This document shows, piece after piece, positions 5,526 through 5,597 of a stretch of DNA of 5,597 nt (the first letter of the stretch is position 1; every line of letters begins with the position of its first letter). The translations under genes were made by a program, and so were the position numbers. The notes beneath the pieces are model-generated. The model was not told the DNA's origin, did no database searches, and worked only from the letters and a program-made list of their open reading frames with translations. The DNA comes from Bacteroidetes bacterium UBA4408 (GTDB taxonomy: Bacteria > Bacteroidota > Bacteroidia > UBA4408). The DNA is taken from the NCBI GenBank assembly GCA_002389785.1, contig DGQS01000171.1, positions 1 to 5,597 on the forward strand, written 5' to 3'.

Positions 5526-5597
5526 GTCATCCTGAGCGAAGTCGAAGGAGTGCGTTGGATCATCATCAGCGACGGCAACCCACGGGTTTCGACTCCG
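5526..5597. repeat. REP-like palindromic intergenic repeat, right arm cut by the window end
   Basis: The 24-base word starting GTCATCCTGAGCGAAGTCG (5526-5549) is one I recognise as a recurrent dispersed intergenic repeat in Bacteroidota genomes. It forms the left arm of an imperfect palindrome: CGAAGTCGAA 5537-5546 pairs with TTCGACTCCG 5588-5597 with one mismatch, and GTGCGTTG 5550-5557 pairs with CAACCCAC 5576-5583 with one mismatch, around an 18-base loop. The right arm very likely continues beyond the window. It begins 12 bases after the last glycosyltransferase, so the hairpin could stabilise the mRNA end or weakly terminate transcription. No T-run is visible within the window. Confidence 0.7.

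Noticed and set aside
1..5597. CRISPR array, tRNA or rRNA genes
   Set aside because: No regularly spaced repeats and no cloverleaf or conserved rRNA segments were seen on either strand by eye.

Overview
The window looks like chromosomal DNA from a member of the Bacteroidota. It is AT-rich. The operon lacks convincing Shine-Dalgarno sites. A TAnnTTTG-type promoter box lies upstream of the operon, and two intergenic structured repeats are of kinds I associate with this phylum. The recombinase also carries an N-terminal extension that I recognise from Bacteroidota integrases. The assignment rests on recognition, not on a search.

Layout: The first 30 bases (minus strand) probably hold the first ten codons of an exported protein cut off by the window edge. 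Bases 31-166 contain no gene. A complete tyrosine recombinase of 461 residues fills 167-1552 on the minus strand. A 571-base non-coding stretch (1553-2123) follows. It contains short direct repeats in the recombinase leader, a 7-bp inverted repeat, a compact GC-rich structured element (about 1873-1974), a probable promoter (-7 box at 2044-2051) and a small leader hairpin. From 2124 to 5513 a tight three-gene plus-strand operon encodes a non-hydrolysing UDP-GlcNAc 2-epimerase (wecB) and two GT-B-fold glycosyltransferases. The genes are joined by a 1-base overlap (TAATG) and a 1-base gap. The window ends inside a REP-like palindromic repeat (5526-5597 and beyond).

How it fits together: The epimerase would supply UDP-ManNAc or a closely related sugar nucleotide. 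The two glycosyltransferases would add sugars to a surface glycan such as O-antigen, capsule or exopolysaccharide. No dehydrogenase (wecC), flippase or polymerase is visible, so this is probably one end of a larger cluster extending right. A recombinase and structured repeats beside a surface-sugar cassette would suit a site of gene exchange, but no attachment site or target duplication can be proven here.

Most unusual points: the recombinase's N-terminal HARP-like module and long Q/N/S/T linker; the GC-rich element between the divergent genes; and an A9 tract straight after the wecB start codon, overlapped by a 32-codon upstream reading frame. I see no clear evidence of a wholly new system.
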